DNA of 64,000 nucleotides from contig CANKYU010000005.1 in NCBI GenBank assembly GCA_947488295.1, forward strand, positions 333,488-397,487, read 5' to 3'. This document shows positions 17,194-27,216 of this stretch, piece after piece. Both the position numbers and the translations under genes were made by a program. The stretch's first letter is position 1. Each line of letters begins with the position of its first letter. Below the pieces are notes generated by a model. The model saw only the letters and a program-made list of their open reading frames with translations. It had not been told where the DNA came from and did not search any database. This stretch comes from an uncultured Anderseniella sp. GTDB lineage: Bacteria; Pseudomonadota; Alphaproteobacteria; Rhizobiales; Aestuariivirgaceae.

Positions 17194-19421
17194 CAGCCAG
17201 CTCCCTTCAATTGCCGCGCCGCCGCATTCTTGTTCTGTTGCAGTTTCTTCAGAACCTCGTCCCGGGGACCATCCGCGATCAGCCTGCCGTCTTCTACCAC
17301 TATCAACCTGTCAACCAGGGCGAGCAGCGAGGCGCGATGGGTGGCGATAACCAGGGTGGTGGTTTCTCTGGGCAGCTCGGCAAGCCGCGCCATCAGATGG
17401 TTTTCGGCAGCGGTGTCCATGGCAGCGGAAGGTTCGTCCAGGAACAGGACCCTTGGCCTGCGAACCAGCAGACGCGCCAGCACGACATGATGGCGCTGGC
17501 CGCCGGAGAGGTTCCTGCCCCTTTCTGCAACCGGCGCCGCCAACCCCATGGGATGGCTCGCAACCAGTCCCTCCAGCCCTGCCAGATGAACCGCCTCCAG
17601 CACTTCGCGATCACTGGCGTGAGGCCGACCGAGCACGATGTTTTCGCGTATCGTCCCCGAAAACAGGTGTGGTTCCTGATCCAGGTAACCAATTGCGGAG
17701 CGTACATCGCCAACGGCATACTGGCGTGCATCCAGGCCGTCGATCAGGACGGAGCCCTCGGTAGGCGAGACCAGCGCGCCCATCAGGCGTCCGAGCGTTG
17801 ATTTGCCGGATCCGATACGGCCGATCATGCCGACACGCTCTCCCGGCTGAATCGACAGGCTTACTCCCTGCAGTGCGGGCCTTGGGCTTTCGGGATAAGA
17901 CAGGGACACATCGCGAAACTCGATGGCCGCGCTGCTGATAACACCACCAGCGTGTTTGTGTACGACATCATCGCGATCCAGCTTCATGAACCTGCCCAAT
18001 GCCCGCAGGCTTGCGAAGGCAAACTCGGAACGCGACAACGACATGGCGATGTTTGCGAGGGGCGCAAGTATCCGACCTGCCAGAATGTTTGCAGCGATCA
18101 GGCCACCGATGGTGAGTTCGCCGGCGCCGATAAGGAACACGCCCCACACGATAATGGCGACACTGACCCCCTGCTGCACCAGGCCCGTGAAATTCAACGC
18201 GATAGAAGCCCATAAACGGGTTGTAGCCGAAGCGCGCACCGAGGCTGCCGTGGCCTGTTCCCATTTGCCCTGCAGATACCCCTCTCCGCCCGCGGCCTTC
18301 ACCGCTTCAACTCCGGTGAGGGCTTCGACCAGCATGCCGTGCCTGTTTTGCATGATGCCATGTGTCTGCTTGATCGAGCGGCTGAGCGGAATCTGCAGCA
18401 GCAGGGTCACGGCAAGTACCAGCGGCACCGCGATCAGGGGTATCAGCGCCAGACTGCCTGCCACCAGCCAGAGCACGGCAAGGAATATCCCGATGAATGC
18501 AAGATCGATGACGCCAACCAACAGCGACGACGTCAGAAATTCGCGGGCGCTCTCGAAATCCTTGATCTGGTTGGCGAGAACGCCGGACGGCGCCTTCCGG
18601 GCCGACATTCTGGCTGCCATCGCCTGTTCGAACAAGGTGGCGTTGACCCCGAGATCGACCCTTTTTCCGGCACCGTCCAGGAGCAGTCCGCGCATAAGTT
18701 TCAGGATGAAGTCGAAAACGATGGCAATGGCCACCCCTGCTGTCAGAGCCCACAGGGTCGGCATCGACTGGGTTTGAATAACCCGGTCATAGACGTTCAT
18801 GATAAACAGGGGCAATGCCAGGCCGAGTATGTTGATGACCAGGGCAGCCAGCGCGACCTGGATGCCTACCGGCCAGAATTTCAGCAGCGGCGACAGCAAC
18901 CAGTGCCGGGCCGGCTTTTTGGCTTCCGCGTAACCAGACGCTTCATCGGCCGATGCCGACACATAGATCACATAGTTTGCCGCCTGCTTGTCGAGCTTCT
19001 TCAGCCGAACCCGACGCGGCGTGTCGGAAACCGCGGGAAATACGACGCGGGCGAATTTTCCAATCGGCGATATGTCGGTAACGACACAGGCATCGCCACG
19101 GTCGAACAGGACGATGAAAGGCGCAACCAGCGCCGGTACATCTGAAGGCTTACGCTGGAATACCCGCGCTTCCATGCCGAGGTTTTGTGCGGCCCTGCCA
19201 ACCAGTTCAGGTGTCAGGCGGCCGTCGACGAGCGGCAGGTTGGCACCGGCAGCGCCGGGTGAAAACGGCAGGCCAGCCTGTGCCGCGACAAACCCCAGGC
19301 AGGCCAGGACGTGATCGGTCGCAACCGGGTCAAATCCCTCAACCCCATGACCGGCCGGCTGGTTCCGGTCATCACCGGAAGCATCGGCAGCAGGTTTGCC
19401 GGCTTTGGATCGTTGCAGCAT
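17193..19421 (-). CDS. Type I secretion ABC transporter with C39-like N-terminal domain
   Basis: 742 residues. N-terminal C39-like domain (about 30-150) without the peptidase Cys/His dyad (ACLGFVAAQAGL region), so it should dock the substrate rather than cut it, as in HlyB and LapB. Six membrane helices (about 160-450), then the ATPase: Walker A GRIGSGKST, Q-loop GYLDQEPHLFSG, signature LSGGQR, Walker B VLFLDEPSA, H-loop ATHRAS. Powers export of the large surface protein encoded downstream. It lies 58 nt after the TolC-type gene. LssB/LapB-like by pattern. Confidence 0.95.
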   Translation of the reverse strand: MLQRSKAGKPAADASGDDRNQPAGHGVEGFDPVATDHVLACLGFVAAQAGLPFSPGAAGANLPLVDGRLTPELVGRAAQNLGMEARVFQRKPSDVPALVAPFIVLFDRGDACVVTDISPIGKFARVVFPAVSDTPRRVRLKKLDKQAANYVIYVSASADEASGYAEAKKPARHWLLSPLLKFWPVGIQVALAALVINILGLALPLFIMNVYDRVIQTQSMPTLWALTAGVAIAIVFDFILKLMRGLLLDGAGKRVDLGVNATLFEQAMAARMSARKAPSGVLANQIKDFESAREFLTSSLLVGVIDLAFIGIFLAVLWLVAGSLALIPLIAVPLVLAVTLLLQIPLSRSIKQTHGIMQNRHGMLVEALTGVEAVKAAGGEGYLQGKWEQATAASVRASATTRLWASIALNFTGLVQQGVSVAIIVWGVFLIGAGELTIGGLIAANILAGRILAPLANIAMSLSRSEFAFASLRALGRFMKLDRDDVVHKHAGGVISSAAIEFRDVSLSYPESPRPALQGVSLSIQPGERVGMIGRIGSGKSTLGRLMGALVSPTEGSVLIDGLDARQYAVGDVRSAIGYLDQEPHLFSGTIRENIVLGRPHASDREVLEAVHLAGLEGLVASHPMGLAAPVAERGRNLSGGQRHHVVLARLLVRRPRVLFLDEPSAAMDTAAENHLMARLAELPRETTTLVIATHRASLLALVDRLIVVEDGRLIADGPRDEVLKKLQQNKNAAARQLKGAG

Positions 19422-19479
19422 TTGAGAACACCATTATCTCTCTGCGTCCGGCGGGTTTCCTGCCGTGGCAACTGTTTGT

Positions 19480-20883
19480 CTATCGAAGCGGCTGAATCAC
19501 CAGATCATGATTGCCACCCAGACTGCGTGCCGGCGCAATATCACTTATTGGAACGGCTTCCTTCGGCGCCTCGACTCCGAACGTGTCCAGCAACTGTCCG
19601 GTCAGGGCCACGACCTGGTAAATCGCAAATCGCTTGATCGCCGATGCGCTGGACAGGTCGAAGCGTACCCTGAACCTGGTATTTTCAGCATCGAGCACGT
19701 CGAGAATGCTGCGCTTGGACAACTGGTATTCGTCAAGGTATGTGCGAATGATCTTAGAGTTGCTGGCCTCCTGGCTTTTCAGCGCGGCGACACGGCCATG
19801 GCCGTTTGTGTATTTTGCCCAGGCGGATTCGATCTGCTGAATGACTTCACGCTCACGCCTTTCCAGATCGGCCACCCGCTGCACGACACGCTCGGACAGT
19901 TCGCCGACACGGGCGGTACGGACTTTGCCGTCGTACAGACTCCAGCTCAGCACCACACCACCGCGCAATTCCCTGCTGCGGCCGGGGGTGCCGTCTATAT
20001 CCTCTCCGTAGACGGCCTCGCCTTCGAGATAGACCTGCGGATAATAGGCCGATTTGGACTGGTTGCGCTCATGTTCAGCTTCCACAATGTCCGACTTCAA
20101 CGCGAGAAGTACCGAATTATTGGCCAGACCGACATTTATCGAGTTGCGCAGGCCCTTTCTGGCGTGGTTCGGAACCGGGATTGATCTGAGCTTGCCCGGG
20201 CGGCGACCGACGACCTGGGCATAGCGGGCCTCCGCAGTCTGCAGTGCAGTGCGGATTTCGGCGTGAACAGCACGCGCGCCGGCGAGCCTCTCCTTGGTCT
20301 GATCCAGATCTGAAACCGGAGAATTACCACCTCGGTAGCGATCGTTGACCAGCGACAGTATTTCCTTGTGGCGCCTTATATTTGCGGCCGCCAGATGCAG
20401 CAGCCTGCGGTGGCGCAACACGTCAATATAGGTTTCAACGGCATCAAGCCCGACGGCTTCAGACGCCGCCAGAACCCTGAGCGCGGCAGAATCGATACGT
20501 GCTTCGGAGCGGTAAATCTGGTTCGCCCGGTCCCAGCCGTCAAACACCACCTGCCTCAGCTTTACCGAGACTTCGCGCCGGGCGCGAAGAGTGTCGTTGT
20601 TGGCGATCCCGATCCCGAGTGGGCGGTCAATCTGTTGTGCCTGCAGGCTTGAGCTCATGCTCAATTGTGGATGCAACCGGCCGGTGGCCTGATCAAGTTC
20701 ATAGTTCCGGGCCCGCCGATTGGCGCTGGCCGACTTGATGGCCGGGTTGGTGGCAACCGCGCGCCGGACCGCATCACCTAGTGTTTGCGCCTGCGCCGGG
20801 GATGTATCGGCGAACAGGAACGCGATCGCGCACAGCACGGCTGCTGGCAGCCAGTGCCGACTATAATCTGAATAAGTACGCAT
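19480..20883 (-). CDS. TolC-family outer-membrane channel protein
   Basis: 467 residues. Signal peptide (LPAAVLCAIAFLFADTSPAQAQ), then two outer-membrane-efflux repeats beginning TLGDAVRRAVATNPAIKSA, with the long coiled helices typical of a TolC channel. First gene of the T1SS set TolC-ABC-HlyD-substrate. It supplies the outer-membrane exit duct. ATG 20883 is preceded by a 336-bp non-coding stretch that should carry the operon promoter. Confidence 0.94.
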   Translation of the reverse strand: MRTYSDYSRHWLPAAVLCAIAFLFADTSPAQAQTLGDAVRRAVATNPAIKSASANRRARNYELDQATGRLHPQLSMSSSLQAQQIDRPLGIGIANNDTLRARREVSVKLRQVVFDGWDRANQIYRSEARIDSAALRVLAASEAVGLDAVETYIDVLRHRRLLHLAAANIRRHKEILSLVNDRYRGGNSPVSDLDQTKERLAGARAVHAEIRTALQTAEARYAQVVGRRPGKLRSIPVPNHARKGLRNSINVGLANNSVLLALKSDIVEAEHERNQSKSAYYPQVYLEGEAVYGEDIDGTPGRSRELRGGVVLSWSLYDGKVRTARVGELSERVVQRVADLERREREVIQQIESAWAKYTNGHGRVAALKSQEASNSKIIRTYLDEYQLSKRSILDVLDAENTRFRVRFDLSSASAIKRFAIYQVVALTGQLLDTFGVEAPKEAVPISDIAPARSLGGNHDLVIQPLR

Positions 20884-21219
20884 TGCCCCTCAGCACTCCG
20901 CCTTAGTAAAAAAACAAATCTCTGTAGCTGAGTAAGTTTCCTTCACTTGTGACCACGTTGATTTACCGCTCATCGACCTGCAGCCAAACAGCTGCAACGC
21001 CGAGCAGGGAATCAAGTCCAATTGTGCCTTAAATCCACCCCATAAAAGTCTGGACATTGCCATGATGCACACACTCCGGCGGATCAATCAAGTGAAATGA
21101 CCGCTACGTCAACTGAAAGCGTTAATTTTCAGTACGGTGTATCAGTGCACAGATCTGGCTACTGTGTGAAAACCCACAAACTTCAATGGGATCGGCCAGG
21201 CCCTTAATCCGTGTCCATT
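20884..21219. other. 336-bp non-coding region upstream of the T1SS genes
   Basis: Lies between the adenylate cyclase stop and the tolC-type start. It holds a CRP-like palindrome (21163-21178). A 65-codon minus-strand frame at 20890-21087 has no recognisable product and I do not call it. No convincing -35/-10 pair stood out to me by eye. Confidence 0.6.
21163..21178. promoter_or_regulatory. Candidate CRP/FNR-type palindrome
   Basis: TGTGTGAAAACCCACA keeps the TGTG-N8-CACA core with the 16-bp CRP spacing (8 of 10 positions of TGTGA-N6-TCACA). It is about 280 bp upstream of the tolC-type start and 42 bp after the stop of an adenylate cyclase gene. A single weak-to-moderate match can occur by chance. 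Confidence 0.35.
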
Positions 21220-23433
21220 CTATTTTTCGAGAATGTCATTGACACCGTCCCAGTTCTCACCTGGTGATCGGACTGAAAACTCGGCTGCCCTGTCGGCATA
21301 AATGGCATAAAACTCTTCAAATTCGAACTCCCGTGCCTTATCGAAACACTTTTTTGCCATTTTTCCGACGTCATCCCAGCGTTGTTCGTAATAGGCCTGC
21401 AACAATGCACCATGTTGCCTTGCGAGGTCCTGGAAACTGTCTGATGCTGCCATTTCGCCGTCACCCAGCAAGGCAAAAATGTCTTCAGGTTCGTTTTTGC
21501 CTTTCACACGGACACGGTCAATCTGCAGCGCGGCCAGCCGGTTTTGCACCGCTTCTGCGGTTTGCCTGCCGATGATGATTTTGGTGCCATATGATTTTGT
21601 CTGTCCCTCGAGCCTGGCAGACAGGTTAACTGCGTCGCCCAACACCGTGTAATCGAATCGAAAATCGGACCCCATGTTGCCGACCACGCACTCTCCGGTG
21701 TTGATGCCGACACCGATTTCCAATGCAACATCTCCGGCTGCCACACGTTCCTCGTTGAGAAGCGACAGGCGCCTGGTCATGTCCAGCGCGGCGCGGCAGG
21801 CATTGTATGCGTGTTCATCATCCGCAAGCGGCGCATTCCAGAACGCCATGATGTTATCACCCATATACTTGTCGATGGTGCCCTTGTTGGCGACCACGGC
21901 TTCGGACAAGGGTGTCAGCAGAGAGTTGATCAGCATGGTCAGGCCCTGCGGATTGGACTTGTACTGTTCCGAGATCGTCGTGAAACCGCGCACGTCGGAA
22001 AACAGGATGGTCATGTCCTTTGTCTCCCCGCCCAGGATCAGCTTGTCCGGGTCCTCGGTCAGTTGCTGCACCATGTCCTGAGACAGGTACTGGCCAAATG
22101 CCGTGCGTATGCGGCGGCGGTCGATCTCCTCCTGAAGATACCCCAGCACGATCAGAACACTGGTGACCGCCAGTGATGCCATCAGCGGGAATGCATAGTC
22201 GAAGATCAGCGCCTTCTGGGTAAACGCCCACCACGACGCCCCGACCACGGCTGCCGCAACGAGGCTGCCGGCAAACACGGTAATCATGGCTCCGAACCGG
22301 GGCAGCAAACCGATGAGCGCCAGTCCGATGAGCAGTGTCAGCGAGACCTCCATGCCATTGGCCCAGGCGGGGCGCTGCAACAGGGTCTTGCTCAAAATCG
22401 CATTGATCAGTTGCGCGTGTGCCTCGACACCGGGCATGGCGGCTTCCACCGGCGTGGCCTTCAAGTCAAACAGTCCGGTCGCAGAAGCACCCAACAATAC
22501 GATCCGACCCTTGAAAACACTCATGTCCGCCCGGTCAGCCAGCAGGTCGGCAGCCGACACGAATATCTGCTGGTCGTGGGCGTGGAAATGCAACCAGGCC
22601 TTGGCGTTCCTGTCGGTCGGCATGGCCACACCGGCCAGCACCACGGAGTCCACCCCGACGTCGCCCGAGCGGATAAGGATAGTGGACTGACCCGTTGCCA
22701 CCCGCAACAACTCCAGGCTGAGCGACGGCAGCATCTTGCCCTGGGCCACCATCACAAGCGGCATCTTGCGGACCACGCCGTCTCGTTCCGGGCGCAATGA
22801 CACCATGCCCTGCCCCTGGGCTTTCGCTTCCAGCTCCGGCACATTCCTGACCATGCCGGGATAAAAATCCAGAAACGCCTTCGGATCGGGGCCCAGCATG
22901 GCGATGGGCGACTGTTTCAGCTCGCTGGCATGCCACTGGTTCAGCTCTTTGTGAAACCCGGACTGACCCAGCACAACTCGGGTTCGTGTCATGGCATCAG
23001 CAAACACTTCGTCGTTTGACTTCATGGTCCGCAGGCGGTCTGCCGTTTCCTTGTCATAGGCTTCGACAATCCCGGCGACATTGCCGGGCGATGTGCGGTC
23101 ATGTTCGGGGAACAGCACATCGAGGCCGACAGCGACCGCGCCGGCCTGGCCAACCTTGTCGATGATCTTTGCAAGGGTCGAGCGCGGCCACGGCCACTGC
23201 CCCAGCTCATTGAGGCTCTTTTCGTCGATGTCGACAATGATGACCTGCTGCGGCGTCGGCTTCGGAGCAAGTGCAATCTGGTACAGGTCGAAAGTCTTGA
23301 GCCGCAGGGTTTCCAGCGGAGCCGGATCAACGACGCGCAACGCGACCATCGCCAGCAGCAGTACCAAAGCCAGCAATCGACTGACATTTGTCCTGTTCAG
23401 TGCCTTTAGCAGAACCGCCTCCCAACCAGACAT
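21220..23433 (-). CDS. CHASE2-domain class III adenylate cyclase
   Basis: 737 residues. One N-terminal membrane helix (about 20-36), an extracytoplasmic CHASE2 sensor (about 45-350), three more helices (about 358-432), then the cyclase domain. Metal-binding Asp480 (LFSDVRGF) and Asp526 (KYMGDNIMAFW), adenine-selecting Lys522, and transition-state Asn603 and Arg607 (AVNLSARLEG) are all present, so it should be active and make cAMP. A C-terminal tail of about 80 residues resembles a helical repeat. It sits upstream of the T1SS locus on the same strand, and a link through cAMP is possible but inferred. The CHASE2 ligand is unknown. Confidence 0.93.
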   Translation of the reverse strand: MSGWEAVLLKALNRTNVSRLLALVLLLAMVALRVVDPAPLETLRLKTFDLYQIALAPKPTPQQVIIVDIDEKSLNELGQWPWPRSTLAKIIDKVGQAGAVAVGLDVLFPEHDRTSPGNVAGIVEAYDKETADRLRTMKSNDEVFADAMTRTRVVLGQSGFHKELNQWHASELKQSPIAMLGPDPKAFLDFYPGMVRNVPELEAKAQGQGMVSLRPERDGVVRKMPLVMVAQGKMLPSLSLELLRVATGQSTILIRSGDVGVDSVVLAGVAMPTDRNAKAWLHFHAHDQQIFVSAADLLADRADMSVFKGRIVLLGASATGLFDLKATPVEAAMPGVEAHAQLINAILSKTLLQRPAWANGMEVSLTLLIGLALIGLLPRFGAMITVFAGSLVAAAVVGASWWAFTQKALIFDYAFPLMASLAVTSVLIVLGYLQEEIDRRRIRTAFGQYLSQDMVQQLTEDPDKLILGGETKDMTILFSDVRGFTTISEQYKSNPQGLTMLINSLLTPLSEAVVANKGTIDKYMGDNIMAFWNAPLADDEHAYNACRAALDMTRRLSLLNEERVAAGDVALEIGVGINTGECVVGNMGSDFRFDYTVLGDAVNLSARLEGQTKSYGTKIIIGRQTAEAVQNRLAALQIDRVRVKGKNEPEDIFALLGDGEMAASDSFQDLARQHGALLQAYYEQRWDDVGKMAKKCFDKAREFEFEEFYAIYADRAAEFSVRSPGENWDGVNDILEK

Positions 23434-23556
23434 ATCCCAGCGTTCCAGGCTGGCGATACTGGTCTAGTTGGTGAGCGTTGTGAATACCCTTGGGTAAGGG
23501 AAAGCATACTTATGCCTGTGTGTCAGTATCAGGCCTTGCATACCGGACCGGCGAGA

Positions 23557-23997
23557 TCAGCCGGCAGCCATTAAAACCTTCTGCCTTGCGCAGGCTGCAC
23601 TGCGATGAACGAACACATCGCGATACCCCTCATCGGAGTACAAAGCGACGAGTGCATCACGATTTGGATAAGCGCCTACGGCTATGATATCCCAATCTTC
23701 TTCCTCGCCGATAAACTGACCCGCAAACGGGCCCACATGCAGGAAGCGTCCTCCAACCTTGTCCAGCGTCGGAATACTCACCGACGCGTACCGGTCGAAC
23801 GCCTCCTGTCCGGCGACATTGACGTCCATGCCGGAAAAGCCTTCCGGATACTGCGCGCTTTCATTGAGTTTGAAAAAGTTTACGAGCGTCACCGGTGCAT
23901 CGGCAGGCAAGGCAAGAATACGCTGCCATTGTTGTTCGGTCGGGCATGATCCATCTGAACCATCGCCATACCAATCCACGAATTCTTGTGGCGTCAT
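23557..23997 (-). CDS. DUF1330-like protein
   Basis: 146 residues from ATG 23997 (MTPQEFVDWYG), with AGAGGA upstream. An alternative start upstream adds 16 residues. The C-terminal 90 residues look like a dimeric alpha/beta-barrel of the DUF1330 type (VTLVNFFKLNE, then DIIAVGAYPNRDALVALYSDEGYRD, the usual W-D-x-yPs-x-x-a-x-x-a-l-y-s-x-e-Y pattern). Function unknown. Confidence 0.7.
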   Translation of the reverse strand: MTPQEFVDWYGDGSDGSCPTEQQWQRILALPADAPVTLVNFFKLNESAQYPEGFSGMDVNVAGQEAFDRYASVSIPTLDKVGGRFLHVGPFAGQFIGEEEDWDIIAVGAYPNRDALVALYSDEGYRDVFVHRSAACARQKVLMAAG

Positions 23998-24173
23998 TGC
24001 ATATGTCCTCTTGATATTGGGAAGCTGTACATGGATCGATTGCACCGTCTGCGGAACAATCTACCAATGTAGGAATTCTTGTAGGTAAAAATGTGGGGGG
24101 CGATGATTTGAATTCAATTATCCAGGCACGTTTTCCGACCGGGAAAAACTGATGCTGAATTTTTTCATGAGAC

Positions 24174-24260
24174 TGGTGCGGTCGAGAAGACTCGAACTTC
24201 CACGGGTGTTACCCCACAGCGACCTCAACGCTGCGCGTCTACCAATTCCGCCACGACCGC
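24174..24260 (-). tRNA. tRNA-Leu (GAG)
   Basis: An 87-nt gene including an encoded CCA end, read on the minus strand from GCGGTCGTGGCGG. Acceptor arms GCGGTCG/CGACCGC pair. The anticodon stem CAGCG/CGCTG encloses loop TTGAGGT, giving anticodon GAG. The long variable arm and the TTCGAGT T-loop fit a class II leucine tRNA. Confidence 0.97.
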
Positions 24261-24375
24261 AAATCGTCAAAGACAGGTAGGATGGATGCAGCGTGTAACA
24301 GTGCTCAAAGGCCAAATCAAGCCCTCAAAACATCGGACATTGGAACCGGGCGCCGTTTGGCGTAAACAGTCGCCT

Positions 24376-25080
24376 ATGAGTATCAGCCGAGACAGCCTCG
24401 CGACAGATGACATCGACCTTGCGCACGTGCCGTCGGTCGAATGGCGGGTAGAGCCTGAACCTGTGGATTATCCGGGCGCAGTGGCGTTCATGGAAGCTCG
24501 CGTGGCCGCCATTGCGGCAGGCCAGGCACCTGAACTGGTCTGGCTTGTGGAGCACCCTGCCCTGTACACAGCCGGCACGTCAGCGGATGCGTCAGACCTG
24601 GTTGATGCACACAGGTTTCCGGTCCACAAGACCGGGCGTGGCGGTCAATATACCTATCACGGGCCCGGACAGCGGGTGGCTTACGTGATGCTGGACCTCA
24701 GCAGGCGGGGCCAGGATGTGCGGCGCTTTGTGGCGCAACTTGAAGACTGGCTGATCAGGACGCTCGATGCCTTCAACATCAAGGGAGAGCGGCGCGAAGA
24801 CCGCGTCGGTGTCTGGGTGCGCCGGCCGGAAAAGGGTTCAGATGTTGAGGACAAGATTGCGGCCATCGGCATAAGGGTGCGCAAATGGGTGACCTATCAC
24901 GGCATCAGCCTGAATGTGGAACCCGATCTGGATCACTTCTCGGGCATCGTTCCCTGCGGCGTGACCCGGCACGGCGTGACCAGCCTGGTGGATCTCGGCC
25001 TGCCGGTCGACATGCACGATGCCGACATCGCGCTGAAGGCGCAGTTTGAAACCGTCTTCGGCCCTATTCAAACTCCATGA
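24376..25080 (+). CDS. lipB: Octanoyltransferase (lipoyl(octanoyl) transferase)
   Basis: Moves octanoate from acyl carrier protein to the lipoyl domains of dehydrogenase complexes. 234 residues from ATG 24376 (MSISRDSL). The frame extends upstream but starts inside the region next to the tRNA. Motif RGGQYTYHGPGQ (88-99), conserved Lys160 (DKIAAIGIRV) and catalytic Cys194 (GIVPCGVTRHGVTSL) are present. Its 3' end overlaps pccA by 17 nt, convergent. Confidence 0.96.
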   Translation: MSISRDSLATDDIDLAHVPSVEWRVEPEPVDYPGAVAFMEARVAAIAAGQAPELVWLVEHPALYTAGTSADASDLVDAHRFPVHKTGRGGQYTYHGPGQRVAYVMLDLSRRGQDVRRFVAQLEDWLIRTLDAFNIKGERREDRVGVWVRRPEKGSDVEDKIAAIGIRVRKWVTYHGISLNVEPDLDHFSGIVPCGVTRHGVTSLVDLGLPVDMHDADIALKAQFETVFGPIQTP

Positions 25081-27070
25081 TCACCGCATCGACGGCCAGG
25101 TTTGCGCCCGCTTCGGCATGAATAACCTGAACCGTGCCGTCGCGTTCCGCGCGCAGGATGTTTTCCATCTTCATGGCTTCGACAACGGCGAGTTTTTCGC
25201 CGGCCTTCACTTCCTGACCCTGCTTGACATCTATCGACACCACGAGACCGGGCATCGGGCAGAGCAGCTTCTTCGATGTATCCGGCGGCAGTTTCACCGG
25301 CATGAGTTTTGCCAGTTCGGCTTCGCGGGCGGTGTACACGACCGCGTTCACCTGTGAACCGCCGTGAGACATCCCGAAACCGTTCATCTGGGCGCGCACC
25401 TGCACCGAAACGGCACTGCCGTTGATGCGGCCATGCCATACCGGTTCACCCGGAGACCACTGGCTTTCAACCGCGGCCTCGTGCCCGTTCACACTCAGCC
25501 GGAACAGCTTGCCTTCACAGCCGATGATTTCGGCATCGACCCAGTCGTCTGCAAGCTTGACGCTGCGCTGGGCGGAGAACCTGACCGGACGTCCGCCCAT
25601 CTGTCCGGATATCTCGCGCTTGCGCTGGTTCAGCACATGGTCGCAGACCACGGCAACCGTCGCGATGTTGAACACCACCGCATCAGTAAGTTCAGCCCCA
25701 TGGAAACCATCGGGAAACTCATCCGCAATGAAGCTGGTCGACAGATCGCCTGACTGCCAGCGCGGATGCGCCATAATGGCCGACACGAACGGAATGTTGT
25801 GCTGAATGCCGTCGATATAGAAAGCATCAAGCGCCCGGGACATGGCTGAAATCGCCGTACTGCGGTCGCCGGCATGAGTGCACAGCTTGGCAATCATCGG
25901 GTCATAGAAGATCGAAATCTCACCACCCTCATAGACGCCGGTATCATTACGCACGGTGATGCCGGATGTCTCGTCATGGCTTTCTTCCGGCGGGCGGTAT
26001 TTGGTCAACCGTCCGGTTGACGGCAGGAAGCCCCGGTACGGGTCTTCGGCGTAGACGCGGCTTTCGATGGCCCAACCGTTAAGCTGAACGTCCTTCTGTT
26101 TGATCGACAGCTTCTCGCCATAGGCAGACCGGATCATCTGTTCAACCAGGTCAATGCCGGTGATCAGTTCGGTCACCGGGTGTTCAACCTGCAGGCGGGT
26201 GTTCATTTCCAGGAAGTAGAACGACTTGTCCTGCCCGGCGACGAATTCCACCGTACCGGCAGTGTCATAATCTACAGCCTTGGCCAGGGCGATTGCCTGT
26301 GCCCCCATTTCGGCACGGGTCTTTTCGTCCAGCAATGGAGACGGTGCTTCCTCGATCACTTTCTGATTGCGGCGCTGAATGGAGCATTCGCGTTCACCGA
26401 GATGGATGACGTTGCCGTGCTTGTCACCCATCACCTGAATTTCGATGTGGCGCGGATTGACGATGAACTTTTCGATGAAGACGCGATCATCTCCGAACGA
26501 CGACTTGGCTTCGGATTTGGCCGAGTTGAACCCCTCATCCACTTCATCGGCCGAATGGGCAATGCGCATGCCCTTGCCGCCACCGCCGGCGGATGCCTTG
26601 ATCATGACCGGGTAACCGATGTCATCGGCAATCTTGACCGCTTCTTTCGGGTCGTGGATTTCGCCCAGATAGCCGGGCACCGTATTGACCTTCGCGGCGC
26701 TGGCGAACTTTTTCGATTCGATCTTGTCGCCCATGGCCTCGATGGCCCTGGGATTGGGACCGATGAAGACAATACCGGCGTCTTTCAGGGCGTGGGCGAA
26801 TTTGGCGTTTTCCGACAGGAAGCCATATCCGGGGTGGACAGCTTCGGCCCCGGTCTGTTTGCACGCATCGATTATCTTTTCGATGACCAGATAGCTTTCC
26901 GCCGCTGCCGGCGGGCCGATGTGGACCGCCTCATCGGCCATGTCCACGTGCATGGCACGGGCATCGGCGTCGGAGTAAACCGCCACCGTGGCAATGCCCA
27001 TGGACTTTGCGGTTTTCATCACCCGGCAAGCAATTTCGCCCCGATTTGCTATCAGTATCTTCTTGAACAT
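25064..27070 (-). CDS. pccA: Propionyl-CoA carboxylase alpha (biotin carboxylase + BCCP) subunit
   Basis: 668 residues. Biotin carboxylase (1-about 450: KILIANRGEIACR, ATP-grasp with GGGGKGMR, EMNTRLQVEHPVTE), a middle BT linker domain (about 500-600) typical of PCC rather than of acetyl-CoA carboxylase, and a biotinyl domain with Lys634 in EAMKMENIL. With the carboxyltransferase encoded at 33819 it should make methylmalonyl-CoA. The two subunit genes are 6.7 kb apart, so they are probably transcribed separately. An AATGCC/GGCATT inverted repeat lies about 32 bp upstream of the start. Confidence 0.95.
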   Translation of the reverse strand: MFKKILIANRGEIACRVMKTAKSMGIATVAVYSDADARAMHVDMADEAVHIGPPAAAESYLVIEKIIDACKQTGAEAVHPGYGFLSENAKFAHALKDAGIVFIGPNPRAIEAMGDKIESKKFASAAKVNTVPGYLGEIHDPKEAVKIADDIGYPVMIKASAGGGGKGMRIAHSADEVDEGFNSAKSEAKSSFGDDRVFIEKFIVNPRHIEIQVMGDKHGNVIHLGERECSIQRRNQKVIEEAPSPLLDEKTRAEMGAQAIALAKAVDYDTAGTVEFVAGQDKSFYFLEMNTRLQVEHPVTELITGIDLVEQMIRSAYGEKLSIKQKDVQLNGWAIESRVYAEDPYRGFLPSTGRLTKYRPPEESHDETSGITVRNDTGVYEGGEISIFYDPMIAKLCTHAGDRSTAISAMSRALDAFYIDGIQHNIPFVSAIMAHPRWQSGDLSTSFIADEFPDGFHGAELTDAVVFNIATVAVVCDHVLNQRKREISGQMGGRPVRFSAQRSVKLADDWVDAEIIGCEGKLFRLSVNGHEAAVESQWSPGEPVWHGRINGSAVSVQVRAQMNGFGMSHGGSQVNAVVYTAREAELAKLMPVKLPPDTSKKLLCPMPGLVVSIDVKQGQEVKAGEKLAVVEAMKMENILRAERDGTVQVIHAEAGANLAVDAVIMEFE

Positions 27071-27216
27071 CTATACCCCTGCGCCGGTTTTCACGCACAA
27101 TAATGCCGTTGCTGGGCATTGTTCTAGCGATGAATGCCCGCCGGGTAAACCAATGAAAAAGTTGCATGCCGCGCAGCAGGCAGTCGCTCGTTCAACCGTG
27201 CGGGATTCACCCTCAC

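Noticed and set aside
18339..19145. 268-codon plus-strand frame
   Set aside because: Antisense to the ABC transporter gene; no recognisable domain.
20890..21087. 65-codon minus-strand frame in the T1SS upstream region
   Set aside because: No homology I recognise and no clear ribosome site; more likely part of the leader.
24117..24173. Terminator after tRNA-Leu
   Set aside because: A GTTTTTCC/GGAAAAC inverted repeat exists but has no T-run in the right direction, so I do not call it.
26180..27103. 307-codon plus-strand frame opposite pccA
   Set aside because: Fully inside the well-supported pccA gene; product resembles no family.
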